This document shows, in pieces, positions 38,918 to 47,376 of a stretch of 64,000 bases of DNA. Within the stretch, counting starts at the first letter, position 1. The number at the start of each line of letters is the position of its first letter. Source of the stretch: 13-2-20CM-66-19 sp036273735 (lineage in GTDB: Bacteria; Pseudomonadota; Gammaproteobacteria; Steroidobacterales; Steroidobacteraceae); assembly GCA_036273735.1 (NCBI GenBank), contig DASUHA010000085.1:1-64000 (forward strand), given 5' to 3'. The notes beneath the pieces were generated by a model. It had not been told where the DNA came from, searched no databases, and worked only from the letters and a program-made list of their open reading frames with translations. Both the position numbers and the translations under genes were made by a program.

Positions 38918-39901
38918 TCAGCGCGGCGGCGGCGCCTGCGCCAGATCCTGCAGCGTCTTGTCCACCTCGTGAGTCATCACGATGATGCTGATGCGGCGAT
39001 TGACCGGACTCAGAGGATTTACCTTGTCGAAGGGCGCCGAATCGGCCAGGCCGATGACGCGGCCGATCTTGTCCGCCGGCAGACCCGATGCCACGAGGAC
39101 ACGCCGCGCAGCGTTCGCCCGGTCGGCAGACAGCTCCCAGTTGGAGTAATCGCCCGCCCCGACATAAGGCGTCGCATCGGTATGCCCGGTGATGCTGATG
39201 CGATTGGGGACGGATGCCAGGTAGGGAGCCAGCGTCTTGAGAATGCTGACCGTGTAGCTCTTGAGTCTCGCACCGCCAACATCGAACATCGGCCGATTCT
39301 GTGCATCGACGATCTGGACGCGCAGGCCTTCCGCCATGATGTCGAGCAGCAGCTGATCCTTGAACGGCTTCAGCGCCTGGCTCTTCGAGATGGCCTCCCG
39401 CAGCTCCTTGAGCAGCGCCTCGAGACGCTTGCTCTCCAACGCCTGCGGGGCGATCGGCTGCCCGGCGCGGCCCAGAGTGTCATCCGTGGCCGCGCTGCGC
39501 GGACCCGTGGCGGTGCCCGGCGGATTCGGCGCTGCACTCTGCGGACCCGCTCCGAGCTGCGTCGGCATGCCTGCTATGCTGGTTCGCGGCGCATCCAGGC
39601 CGCCGCCCAGACTGATGACACTGGTGCTCGCACCGCCGGGCCCCATTTGCCCCGGCGCCGGTTTCACGCTCTTGCCCGGCTCCATGCTCGGATTCTTGAA
39701 GTAGTCGAAGATTGCGGCCCGCTGCTGCTTCGATACGGAGGTCACGAGCCACATCACGAGGAAGAACGCCATCATCGCGGTGACGAAATCCGCGTATGCG
39801 ATCTTCCACGCACCGCCGTGATGGCCGCCCTCGGACCGGCGGTATCGCTTGACGATGATCAGCGGGCGCTTGTCGTCCGAGGACTGTCCGGGAGCTGCCA
39901 C
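38918..39901 (-). CDS. motB: Flagellar motor stator protein MotB
   Basis: A 327-residue stator subunit. A single membrane helix (~35-58) carries the proton-binding Asp38 in AYADFVTAMMAFFLVMWLV. A Pro/Gly-rich linker (~70-150) precedes the OmpA-like peptidoglycan-binding domain (ITGHTDATPY, NWELSADRANAARR). The start is GTG 39901, 10 bases after the motA stop. The length and layout match H+-type MotB. Confidence 0.96.
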   Translation of the reverse strand: MAAPGQSSDDKRPLIIVKRYRRSEGGHHGGAWKIAYADFVTAMMAFFLVMWLVTSVSKQQRAAIFDYFKNPSMEPGKSVKPAPGQMGPGGASTSVISLGGGLDAPRTSIAGMPTQLGAGPQSAAPNPPGTATGPRSAATDDTLGRAGQPIAPQALESKRLEALLKELREAISKSQALKPFKDQLLLDIMAEGLRVQIVDAQNRPMFDVGGARLKSYTVSILKTLAPYLASVPNRISITGHTDATPYVGAGDYSNWELSADRANAARRVLVASGLPADKIGRVIGLADSAPFDKVNPLSPVNRRISIIVMTHEVDKTLQDLAQAPPPR

Positions 39902-39911
39902 GATGTCTTCC

Positions 39912-40781
39912 TCAGGCCGCCGCCTTGGGCTTCGACTTCAAATGCGATTCCAGGTCGCTGAATGACGGGCGCACCTCGGCGAAGAGGAGCTTGCGGGCGA
40001 ATTCGATCGCCACCGCCGGCGGATACCCCCGTACGTTGGCGACCAGGGCCATCTTCACCAGCTCGAACGCCTTGCCCTCCTCGGTCGCCTGATTCTGCAT
40101 GGCCGATGAGATCGGGCCGACGATGCCGTAGGCCACGAGGATGCCGAGAAAAGTGCCGACGAGCGCGGCCGCCACGTTGTGGCCGATCGTGGCGGTGTCA
40201 GCACCGTCGAGCGATGCCATGGTGTTGACGATACCGAGCACCGCCGCCACGATGCCGAAGCCCGGCAGCGCATCGGCGACTTTCTGCACCGCATGCGCGG
40301 GCTCGTGCGCGTCCCGATGGTGCGTCTCGAGCTCGTATTCGAGCAGGCTCTCGAGCTCGTGGGGGTTCATGTTGCCGCCGGCGATGAGGCGCAGACAGTC
40401 GGTGATGAACTCCATCAGGTGATGGTCGGCGAGCATGTTCGGATACTTCTGGAACAGCTTGCTGTCGCGCGGCCGCTCGATGTCATTCTCGATCCCGAGC
40501 AGCCCCTCCTTGCGGATCTTCTGCAGCACATCGTGGAGCAGCTTGAGCAGCATCCGATAGTCGTCGCGCTTGTAACGCGGGCCCTTGGGCAACGAGATGG
40601 CGCCCGCGAATGCCCCCTTGACCACCTTGAGGGGATTGCTGATCAGGAATGCGCCGAATGCCGACCCGCAGATGATGAGCACTTCGGTCGGGTGCCACAA
40701 AAGCAGCAGGTGCCCGCCGCCGATGAGAAATCCACCGACGACACAGCCGAGCACGACGACCGAGCCGATGATCTGGAGCAT
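39912..40781 (-). CDS. motA: Flagellar motor stator protein MotA
   Basis: A 289-residue MotA with four helices; the typical start MLQIIGSVVVLGCVVGGFL, the cytoplasmic loop with charged residues, and GFGIVAAVLGIVNTMASL are all present. ATG 40781 is chosen by family length (~285). The frame stays open upstream to 41117, adding 112 residues of mostly Arg-rich, non-MotA-like sequence, with one hydrophobic stretch (LIALPIAVTLLVSSIVF). That part is treated as untranslated leader, with some doubt. motB follows at once. Confidence 0.95.
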   Translation of the reverse strand: MLQIIGSVVVLGCVVGGFLIGGGHLLLLWHPTEVLIICGSAFGAFLISNPLKVVKGAFAGAISLPKGPRYKRDDYRMLLKLLHDVLQKIRKEGLLGIENDIERPRDSKLFQKYPNMLADHHLMEFITDCLRLIAGGNMNPHELESLLEYELETHHRDAHEPAHAVQKVADALPGFGIVAAVLGIVNTMASLDGADTATIGHNVAAALVGTFLGILVAYGIVGPISSAMQNQATEEGKAFELVKMALVANVRGYPPAVAIEFARKLLFAEVRPSFSDLESHLKSKPKAAA

Positions 40782-40853
40782 CCGCACAGCATAGGGTTCC
40801 TGCCTCCGGGATCGTTGACCCGGTTCGCGCTTTGTCAGCTTCCGGAGGTGCTG

Positions 40854-40914
40854 CGGTAGGTAGTCCCACCTACCGGCAGCGCAAACCGCAGCCAGTCGGT
40901 CTCTTTTCAGAGAC
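40854..40914 (-). promoter_or_regulatory. Structured 5' leader of motA (two strong hairpins)
   Basis: On the minus strand GTCTCT-GAAA-AGAGAC (40914-40899) forms a six-pair stem capped by a GNRA tetraloop. It is followed by an eight-pair stem CGGTAGGT/ACCTACCG with a six-base loop (40875-40854). The spacing suggests one folded RNA element 73-133 bases before motA. The GEMM-I c-di-GMP riboswitch core was looked for and not matched. Confidence 0.4.
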
Positions 40915-41121
40915 TGTTCGCGACGAGCGGGCCTGAAGACGATGGAGGAAACGAGCAGGGTGACCGCGATCGGGAGGGCGATGAGCCGGCTGTTGTAGCT
41001 TGCGTGCACGGTTGGAGTTTCCTTGCGGCAAATGCCGCCGAGCGCAAGCGCAGGCCGTCGTGAGCGAGACCACAGCCGTCGACGTGCGGCGCCGATCATG
41101 GCTTCTCCAGTGCGCACTCAT

Positions 41122-41131
41122 GTAAGTACTT
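41122..41131. promoter_or_regulatory. GTAAGTACTT motif shared with the haemoglobin operator
   Basis: The ten bases equal positions 2-11 of the palindrome at 365-378; the inner AAGTACTT is itself palindromic. It lies between divergent motA and the FixJ-like regulator. It could be a second site of the same regulator, but a short motif like this may also recur by chance. Confidence 0.25.
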
Positions 41132-41255
41132 GTTTTTTAGACAGATCTCCGCCGTGCGGCAGCGAAGCGGCGGCACCCGATACGACATAAGATGGTCCCG
41201 CCGGGCATCGAGACTGCGCTATGCACGGGTCCGCCAGCAGTGGTAATTTTTGGCC

Positions 41256-41897
41256 GTGGCAGTGAGCGCGAAGAAATCACCCCCGACGGTATTCGTGGTC
41301 GACGATGACGACTCGGTGCGGGGATCGCTGCGCTTTCTCCTGCGGTCCACGGGCCTCGAGAGCCGCGTGTTCGGCTCGGCCCACGAGTTTCTCGAGGCCT
41401 ACGACCCGACCCAGCCCGGGTGCCTGGTGCTCGATGTGCGCATGCCGGGAATGAGCGGGCTCGAGCTGCAGCAGGAGTTGAACCTGCGCGGCGCCATCAT
41501 CCCGGTGATCTTCATCACCGGACACGGTGACATCCCGATGGCCGTGGAGGCCATGCAGCACGGCGCTCACGACTTTCTGCAGAAGCCGTTCCGGGACGAG
41601 GATCTGATCGAGCGGGTGCGACGTGCGCTTGCCAAGGATGCCGAGGCGCGGGCCGCGCTCGAGGAGCACAAATCCATTCGCTCTCGCCTCGATTCGCTGA
41701 CGCCGCGGGAGCGGCAGGTGCTGACACTGATGGCGCGCGGCAAGCCGAACAAGATCATCGCCCACGAGCTCAGTGTCAGCCAGCGCACGATCGAGATCCA
41801 CCGCGCGCGTGTCATGAAAAAGAGCGGCGCTTCCTCGCTGGCGGAGCTCGTCCGCATGGTGCTGGACGCAGATCCCGGAGCTGCCGTCAACCCTTAA
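41256..41897 (+). CDS. FixJ/NarL-type response regulator
   Basis: A ~213-residue two-component regulator. The N-terminal receiver has VVDDDDSVRG, phospho-acceptor Asp in VLDVRMPGMSG, FITGHGDIPMAV and the switch Lys in FLQKPF, the pattern of the FixJ/TtrR class. The C-terminal LuxR-type HTH is LTPRERQVLTLMARGKPNK and SQRTIEIHRARVM. The start is uncertain among TTG 41250, GTG 41256 and GTG 41262, with no strong Shine-Dalgarno. No kinase is adjacent; the FixL-like soluble kinase 3.5 kb upstream, beyond motAB, is a possible partner. Confidence 0.92.
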   Translation: MAVSAKKSPPTVFVVDDDDSVRGSLRFLLRSTGLESRVFGSAHEFLEAYDPTQPGCLVLDVRMPGMSGLELQQELNLRGAIIPVIFITGHGDIPMAVEAMQHGAHDFLQKPFRDEDLIERVRRALAKDAEARAALEEHKSIRSRLDSLTPRERQVLTLMARGKPNKIIAHELSVSQRTIEIHRARVMKKSGASSLAELVRMVLDADPGAAVNP

Positions 41898-41986
41898 GGG
41901 CGATCCCGAGCCCCCTTCGTAGGCTCGCGGGATTCCGGGTACGCTACGCGCGGCACCCAGGCGACCGCGACACTTGAGGATCGGGC

Positions 41987-43831
41987 ATGTCAGATCAGTC
42001 GGGAAACACCGTAGCGCAGTCCGGGCAGATGCCCGAGGCCAAGGAGGCGAGTCTCGTCTCCCAGCTCGACATGATGTTCCGATCCCTATGGGCATCTCCA
42101 GCCCGCAACGTCGTCATCGCGCTCACCGCGGCGGCGGGCGTCGTCATCGTCATCACCGCCTACGGTCAGGTACGGCTCAACCGCTGGAATCAGCCGTTCT
42201 ACGATGCGCTGTCGCGACGGAACGTGCGGGAGTTCGGCTTGCAGCTCATGGTGTTTGCCGTGATCGCCGGCTCCCTGCTCCTCCTCAACGTCGCACAGCG
42301 CTGGCTCGGAGAGATGTTGAAGGTGAAGCTGCGCGAAGGGCTGGTCCATGACATGGTCGAGAAGTGGATGCAGCCGCAGCGCGCCTTCGAGCTGGAAAGC
42401 GCCGGGCCCATCGGGGTCAACCCCGATCAGCGCCTGCACGAGGACGCCCGCCATCTCACCGAGCTCTCGAGCGAGCTCGCACTCGGGCTCATGCAGTCCT
42501 CCGCCCTCCTCGTGAGCTTCGTCGGCGTCCTGTGGTCGATCTCCCGCGGATTCAGCCTGAAGATCGGCGGTGTCAGCCTGGCACTGCCGGGCTACATGGT
42601 CTGGGCGGCCATCGTCTACGCGCTGTCCGCCTCGCTCCTCACGTACTGGACCGGCCGCAGGCTCATCCCGGACAACGCTGCGCGCTACGCGCGAGAGGCG
42701 GATCTACGGTACACGCTGGTTCGAGTGAACGAGCATATCGATGCCATCACGCTGGCCGGCGGCGAGGCCGACGAGGCACGGCGGATCGAGCTCGATCTTG
42801 CGGCCGTGCTCACCGCCATGCGGCGCCTGGTGACCGGGCTCACGCGCCTCACGTGGGTCACGGCCGGCTACGGTTGGGTCACGCTGGTCGCACCCATCCT
42901 GGTCGCGACCCCGCTCTATTTCAACGGCGATCTCTCCTTCGGCGGCCTCATGATGGCTGCGGCTGCCTTCACGCAGTTGCAGTCCTCGCTCCGTTGGTTC
43001 GTCGATAACTTCAGCACCATTGCCGACTGGCGTGCGACGCTGCTGCGGGTGGCCATGTTCCGGCGCGCGATCTCGGGGACCGAGGTGCTGCATCGGACCG
43101 AGAGCCGGATCGAGCTTCTGGAGGGTGAGGCTCGGGCGGGCGAGGCCGCATCGACCCTGGTCATCGATCACCTGGAGATCGCATCGCCATCGGGGTGCAC
43201 GCGAGTTCAGGGTGGACGAATCGAGATCGGGCCGGGCGAGCGCCTGCTGCTGGTCGGTGAGCCCGGCGTCGGCAAGACGCTGCTCTTTCGCGCGCTTGCG
43301 GGGCTCTGGCCCTGGGGAGCAGGACGCATCGCTCATCCCCGTGGGCAGGAGCTCCACTGCATTCCGCGCACTCCGTATCTGCCTCCCGGGACGCTGAAGG
43401 AGGTCCTGGCATACCCATCGGCCGTAGGCCGATTCCAGGACGAGCAATATACGGCGGCGCTCGAGAGGCTCGGGCTGCACAGGCTTGCCAACAAGCTCGA
43501 TAGCGCCCGCCGCTGGGACCGTGAATTGAACGAGGACGAACAGCAGGCGGTTGTCTTTGCCCGTCTGATGCTGCACGCGCCTCCCTGGGTGCTGATCGAC
43601 GAAGCCCTCGATTCCATCGATGTCGACACGCGCGAGCGGATCGTCGGGATGTTCACGCAGGAGCTCGCCCACTGCGGGCTCGTCTACATCGGGCGAGCAG
43701 ACCCGAAGGGAGGCTTTTTCTCCCGCGTCCTGCATGTCGTGAACGATCCGACTTCGCGGCGCCTGGCGCGTCATCACGCGTCGAAACCGCGGACGGCCTC
43801 GGTCTATCTGCCGCCGGCGGCGGCCACCTGA
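41987..43831 (+). CDS. ABC transporter, fused permease and ATPase (SbmA/YddA/ABCD type)
   Basis: A 614-residue exporter half-transporter. Residues ~30-330 form an ABC_membrane_2 domain with the SbmA/BacA-like pattern LNRWNQPFYDALSRRNV and a central ENxHAE-like helix (RVNEHIDAITLAGGE). The ATPase has Walker A GEPGVGKT (424-431) and Walker B WVLIDEALDSID. The signature motif, LSxGEQQ in relatives such as YddA, reads LNEDEQQ, losing the Ser and Gly, and no H-loop His is obvious. The substrate is unknown; relatives move peptides, cobalamin or fatty acyl compounds. Confidence 0.9.
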   Translation: MSDQSGNTVAQSGQMPEAKEASLVSQLDMMFRSLWASPARNVVIALTAAAGVVIVITAYGQVRLNRWNQPFYDALSRRNVREFGLQLMVFAVIAGSLLLLNVAQRWLGEMLKVKLREGLVHDMVEKWMQPQRAFELESAGPIGVNPDQRLHEDARHLTELSSELALGLMQSSALLVSFVGVLWSISRGFSLKIGGVSLALPGYMVWAAIVYALSASLLTYWTGRRLIPDNAARYAREADLRYTLVRVNEHIDAITLAGGEADEARRIELDLAAVLTAMRRLVTGLTRLTWVTAGYGWVTLVAPILVATPLYFNGDLSFGGLMMAAAAFTQLQSSLRWFVDNFSTIADWRATLLRVAMFRRAISGTEVLHRTESRIELLEGEARAGEAASTLVIDHLEIASPSGCTRVQGGRIEIGPGERLLLVGEPGVGKTLLFRALAGLWPWGAGRIAHPRGQELHCIPRTPYLPPGTLKEVLAYPSAVGRFQDEQYTAALERLGLHRLANKLDSARRWDRELNEDEQQAVVFARLMLHAPPWVLIDEALDSIDVDTRERIVGMFTQELAHCGLVYIGRADPKGGFFSRVLHVVNDPTSRRLARHHASKPRTASVYLPPAAAT

Positions 43832-43838
43832 CCACTGC

Positions 43839-44204
43839 TCAGTGCAACAGTGCGTCCCGCAGCACGACCGCCTGATTGTGCGCCTCATCGTGCGCCGAGT
43901 AGACGAGAGTCAGCGGACCCTCCTTCGCGAGGCTGCGCAGCTCACCGAGCAGCTCGCGCTTCTTCGTGAGCTCCGCCCGGTAACGGCGGCGAAACTCCTC
44001 CCAGCGCTCAGGATCATGCGCGAACCATTTGCGCAGCTCGTCGCTGGGAGCGATTTCCTTCATCCACTGCGAGATGGCGGCGTCGGCCTTCTTCACGCCG
44101 CGCGGCCACAACCGATCGACGAGGACCCGCTTCCCATCCCGGGGCGACGGCGACTCGTAGGCGCGCTTGATCCTGACTTCGGGTGAGCCTCGGGTATGGA
44201 TCAT
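43839..44204 (-). CDS. DUF488 family protein (YeaO-like)
   Basis: A 121-residue DUF488 protein. Typical blocks are IKRAYESPSPRDGKRVLVDRLWPRGVKK, WMKEIAPSDELRKWFAHDP, and LTLVYSAHDEAHNQAVVL. YeaO-like proteins lack a firmly known function. ATG 44204 starts the conserved region; a longer in-frame start at 44351 would overlap the reductase gene and add an unrelated Arg/Trp-rich segment. It is 19 bases downstream of the Rieske-FAD gene on the same strand. Confidence 0.9.
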   Translation of the reverse strand: MIHTRGSPEVRIKRAYESPSPRDGKRVLVDRLWPRGVKKADAAISQWMKEIAPSDELRKWFAHDPERWEEFRRRYRAELTKKRELLGELRSLAKEGPLTLVYSAHDEAHNQAVVLRDALLH

Positions 44205-44223
44205 CCTGGCCTCCGCGGCGGCA

Positions 44224-45744
44224 TCAGAGCTGTCCCTGCTCCATGGCGAGCTCTGTCTCCAGGCTCTCACGACCCCGGAAGATGGTCGCCAGCGCCAGCG
44301 TGCGACCCCCCTTGCGAAATCGCAGCGCCACATCACGCGCGCCCGGGTCACCTTGTTGCTCTATGTCGTCCCACGAGGCGGCATGGCCGACGTAGTCTAT
44401 CGACACGTCGTACTGCTGCGTCCAGAAGAACGGCACGGCGGTGAACCGCTCGCGGCGTCCCAACATGTTTCGCGCGGCAGTCTGCCCTTGCCGCTCTGCG
44501 ACCACCCAGTGCTCGATGCGCAGCCCCTGGCCCGTGCGGGGATCGGGCCAGCGGGCGATGTCCCCTGCCGCGAAGATGCCGGGCGCGCTCGTCTCCAGGA
44601 ACTCATTGACGAGCACGCCGCGATCTATCGTGAGCCGGGCGCTCTGCGCCAGCACCAGCCGTGGACTCACCCCGATACCGACGAGCACGAGGTCGGCGTC
44701 GAGCCGCGCGCCGTCGTCGAGTTGGACTTGGCGCTCATCGATGCCGCCGGCGGTGCGGCCGAGATGGAAGACGACCCCGTGAGATTCGTGCAGAGAGCGG
44801 ACGAAGTCACCCATTGCCGGACCGAGAACTCGCTCCATGGGCCGCGCCTCTGGCGCGACGACGTGGACCTCTGCCTGACGTTGCCGTAGCGCGGCGGCCG
44901 CCTCGAGACCGATGAAGCTGGCGCCAATGATCACGACACGCTTGCCCGGCGCCACTTTCGAGATGATCGCCCGGCAGTCGCCGAGCGAGCGCAGGGTGCG
45001 CACGTGCTGCAGGTCCACTCCCGGAATCTTCAGACGAATCGGCTCCGCGCCCGTCGCAAGCAACAGTTGGGTGTAACCCACGGCGCCGCCGTCTGCGAGC
45101 TTCACGCTCCGCGCCGCCGGATCGATGCCCGTCACCTCCGTGCGCAGGCGCAGGTCTATCCGGTTCTGCGCATAGAACTCCGGCGGCCTCAGTGGAATCC
45201 ACTCTTCCGGCGCGTTGCCGGCGAGATAGTCCTTCGAAAGGTTCGGACGATCGTAGGGCGCCGACTCATCGGCGCTGAGAAGCGTGATGGCGCCACCGAA
45301 CTCCTCGCGGCGCAGCATCTCGGCCGCCGCGAAGCCGGCCGCGCCGCCGCCGACGATCACGATGTGCTCGCCCGCAGCGGCGGGTGTGTGATGCCGGGCT
45401 TTGGTCCCGGCTTTCTCGCGCACCAGCAAACGGCCATTCGTGCGCTCCACACGCCAACAGTTGACCGGCGCCAGCGCGGGCGCTGCAATTGCTTCTCCGG
45501 TGCGCAGACTGAAGCATGCATGATGCCACGGACAGCGGACCGTCTCTCCTGCGAGCAATCCCTCGCCGAGCGGACCGCCGTAGTGGGTGCACGACGCATC
45601 GATTGCAAACACCTCCGATCCACGACGGGCGAGGAGAACGGAGTGTTCGCCCACGCGGCCAACCAACATGCCGCCGTCGGCCAGAGTGCTCTCCGGGATG
45701 CCGGCCTCGAAATCCGGACCGCTTGGCTGCGATGCTTCACTCAT
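44224..45744 (-). CDS. Rieske domain fused to FAD-dependent NAD(P)H oxidoreductase
   Basis: A 506-residue ferredoxin-reductase-like protein. An N-terminal Rieske domain binds [2Fe-2S] through CTH (52-54) and CPWHH (71-75). The FAD site is VIVGGGAAGFAAAEML (~129-144), the NAD site is VVIIGASFIGLEAAAAL (~275), and the second FAD motif is APGIFAAGDIARWP. It resembles AIFM3/Nfrl-type reductases; the electron acceptor is unknown. ATG 45744 is chosen since GGGAGAGCC precedes it and the Rieske domain follows; the frame extends upstream without protein-like content. Confidence 0.93.
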   Translation of the reverse strand: MSEASQPSGPDFEAGIPESTLADGGMLVGRVGEHSVLLARRGSEVFAIDASCTHYGGPLGEGLLAGETVRCPWHHACFSLRTGEAIAAPALAPVNCWRVERTNGRLLVREKAGTKARHHTPAAAGEHIVIVGGGAAGFAAAEMLRREEFGGAITLLSADESAPYDRPNLSKDYLAGNAPEEWIPLRPPEFYAQNRIDLRLRTEVTGIDPAARSVKLADGGAVGYTQLLLATGAEPIRLKIPGVDLQHVRTLRSLGDCRAIISKVAPGKRVVIIGASFIGLEAAAALRQRQAEVHVVAPEARPMERVLGPAMGDFVRSLHESHGVVFHLGRTAGGIDERQVQLDDGARLDADLVLVGIGVSPRLVLAQSARLTIDRGVLVNEFLETSAPGIFAAGDIARWPDPRTGQGLRIEHWVVAERQGQTAARNMLGRRERFTAVPFFWTQQYDVSIDYVGHAASWDDIEQQGDPGARDVALRFRKGGRTLALATIFRGRESLETELAMEQGQL

Positions 45745-45854
45745 GCGGCTCTCCCGCGTCGCTTGGCTCTGCGGAGGAGTTTGCCAGAGTCGAGGGACGG
45801 CAGGTATGGGCACCACCGCGAGCGACGCCTCTGCCATGGCGGCACGGCGTCCGA

Positions 45855-46811
45855 TCAGCTCTGGCCTTGCGCGAAGAAGCTCTGTGCCGCCTGCTGATAG
45901 GCCCTGCCGGTTTGCGGCTTGACGAACAGCGCCATGATCTGCGGGTGAGCCGCCCGCACCTTGCGCTCGATCTCGATGACGGCATCCTCGACTTGTGCCG
46001 CGGTGAGATGGTCCTCGAAGTCGAGGCTGAGCGCGGCCACGATTTGATCCGGAGCGAGCTGCATGGTCAACACGCCGTTCGCTCGGGTGATGGACTTCTC
46101 CGCAGCCGCGATGTGCAGGATGGAATCGCTCAGCTCCCGGTCGGCATGCTCGCCGATCAGCAGGCTCTTGCTCTCCCGGGCGAGCAAAAGAGCGATTGCG
46201 GCGAGCACCACTCCGATGAGAATCGAGGCCACGCCGTCGAACACCGGCTGGCGGAGCTGCACCGCCGCGAACGTGCCGACGGCCGCGATGAGGATGCCTG
46301 CCAGCGCCGCGCTGTCCTCGAAGAGGACCATGAAGGACGGTGGATCCTTGCTGTGGCGGAAGGCCTCGTAATAACCCAGTGCGCCTTTGGCGGAGTTGAA
46401 CTGCCGCCACGAGACCACCCAGGAGGCACTCTCGAAGATGAAGGCCACCGCCAACACGATGTAGTTGATTGCCGGATTGCTGATGGGCTCGGGATGGCGG
46501 ATGTGGTCGATCCCCTCGTACACCGACACGCCCGCGCCGAGCGCGAAAATCAGCAGGGCGACGATGAAGCTCCAGAAGTAGAGCTCGCGGCCATAGCCGA
46601 GGGGATGGTGCGCATCGGGGGGCCGGCTGGCCCGACGGAGCCCGTAAAGGAGAAGGATCTCGTTGCCGCTGTCGACGAACGAATGGACCGCTTCGCTCAT
46701 CATGGCGGAGCTGCCGGTCCACGTGGCGGCGAGCAGCTTCGTTGCCGCAACCAGCAGGTTGCCGGCGAGGGCGGCAATGACGGCCTTCTTGGACGATATC
46801 TGCGCTGTCAC
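45855..46811 (-). CDS. Cation diffusion facilitator (CDF) metal transporter
   Basis: A 318-residue proton-driven divalent metal exporter. Six helices lie in the first ~215 residues, with metal-site residues in SEAVHSFVDSGNEILLLYG. TM5 is replaced by a stretch containing FMVLFEDSAALAGILIA rather than the canonical HxxxD, the pattern of a CDF subgroup often linked to Zn or Fe/Mn. A cytoplasmic ferredoxin-like C-terminal domain follows. The start is GTG 46811. Metal specificity is not resolved. Confidence 0.9.
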   Translation of the reverse strand: MTAQISSKKAVIAALAGNLLVAATKLLAATWTGSSAMMSEAVHSFVDSGNEILLLYGLRRASRPPDAHHPLGYGRELYFWSFIVALLIFALGAGVSVYEGIDHIRHPEPISNPAINYIVLAVAFIFESASWVVSWRQFNSAKGALGYYEAFRHSKDPPSFMVLFEDSAALAGILIAAVGTFAAVQLRQPVFDGVASILIGVVLAAIALLLARESKSLLIGEHADRELSDSILHIAAAEKSITRANGVLTMQLAPDQIVAALSLDFEDHLTAAQVEDAVIEIERKVRAAHPQIMALFVKPQTGRAYQQAAQSFFAQGQS

Positions 46812-46836
46812 GACGTAATCCTCATGGCCGAGCGGG

Positions 46837-47373
46837 TCAGCCGGCCGCTTCCGCCGGATAGATCAGCCCGCCGTCGCCCGACTGCCGCGCTCCCGGAGTG
46901 AGCGTCGCCGGTGTCAGCTTGCCGGGTCCCAGAATGTGCACCACCTCGAATCCCCTCGCCAACAGGTAGTCGGCGATGATGCGCCGGTGACAGCGCCACC
47001 ACAGCGTTTCGGCGCACATGATCGCGCAGCGGTGCGCGTCGGTGAGGGCGCACAGCTCCTCGAACCCGGCACGAAACTCGGCGGTGCCCGCGTAGTCCGC
47101 ATAGGCGCGAAACGACGGGTTCCTCCAGAGCGTGTTGGGCGATGACCGCTCGTTGCTGTGGCGCCGGCCGCCGAGGGCCGGAAGAAAGCGGTACGCCACC
47201 CCTACCCCTGCGAGCGCCGCCTCCAGCTCCGGGCCGTTGAATTGCGGGTTGGTCCTGGAGCGGGGGAACGCACGGACGTCGGCGATGAGGTCGGCCGCGA
47301 CGTCGGCGAGCAAGGCGGTCAGCTCCTCGACCGAGCGTGTCGAGTGTCCAACGGTGAAGACCGGATTACTCAA
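46837..47373 (-). CDS. DUF488 domain protein (second subtype)
   Basis: A 178-residue DUF488 protein with the family opening FTVGHSTRSVEELTALL, then LIADVRAFPRSRTNPQFN and CAETLWWRCHRRIIADYLL near the C-terminus, where the Cys and His/Arg look conserved. The function is unknown; it is not closely alike to the 121-residue DUF488 gene 2.6 kb away. The start is TTG 47373, 3 bases after the cls stop, without a clear Shine-Dalgarno, so coupling to cls is likely. Confidence 0.88.
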   Translation of the reverse strand: MSNPVFTVGHSTRSVEELTALLADVAADLIADVRAFPRSRTNPQFNGPELEAALAGVGVAYRFLPALGGRRHSNERSSPNTLWRNPSFRAYADYAGTAEFRAGFEELCALTDAHRCAIMCAETLWWRCHRRIIADYLLARGFEVVHILGPGKLTPATLTPGARQSGDGGLIYPAEAAG

Positions 47374-47376
47374 GCG

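Larger units (their letters stand above)
40782..41255. other. 474-base divergent intergenic region between motA and the FixJ-like gene
   Basis: This is the only stretch over 300 bases without a confident gene. Read on the minus strand it is the motA leader, with strong hairpins at 40899-40914 and 40854-40875 and a looser CCTCCGG/CCGGAGG pairing nearer motA. An in-frame open reading extension of motA also covers 40782-41117. The motif GTAAGTACTT lies at 41122-41131, followed by a T-run. I see no clear sigma-28 promoter. Confidence 0.6.

Noticed and set aside
40782..41117. GEMM-I cyclic di-GMP riboswitch before motA
   Set aside because: A GAAA-capped stem and a GGTAGGT stem looked suggestive, but the conserved core (GCAAACC, then ACGCAAAGCC) is not matched in order.
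44224..46722. An 832-residue reading of the Rieske-FAD gene
   Set aside because: The upstream 326 residues overlap the CDF gene antisense and show no domain; the Rieske domain begins right after ATG 45744.
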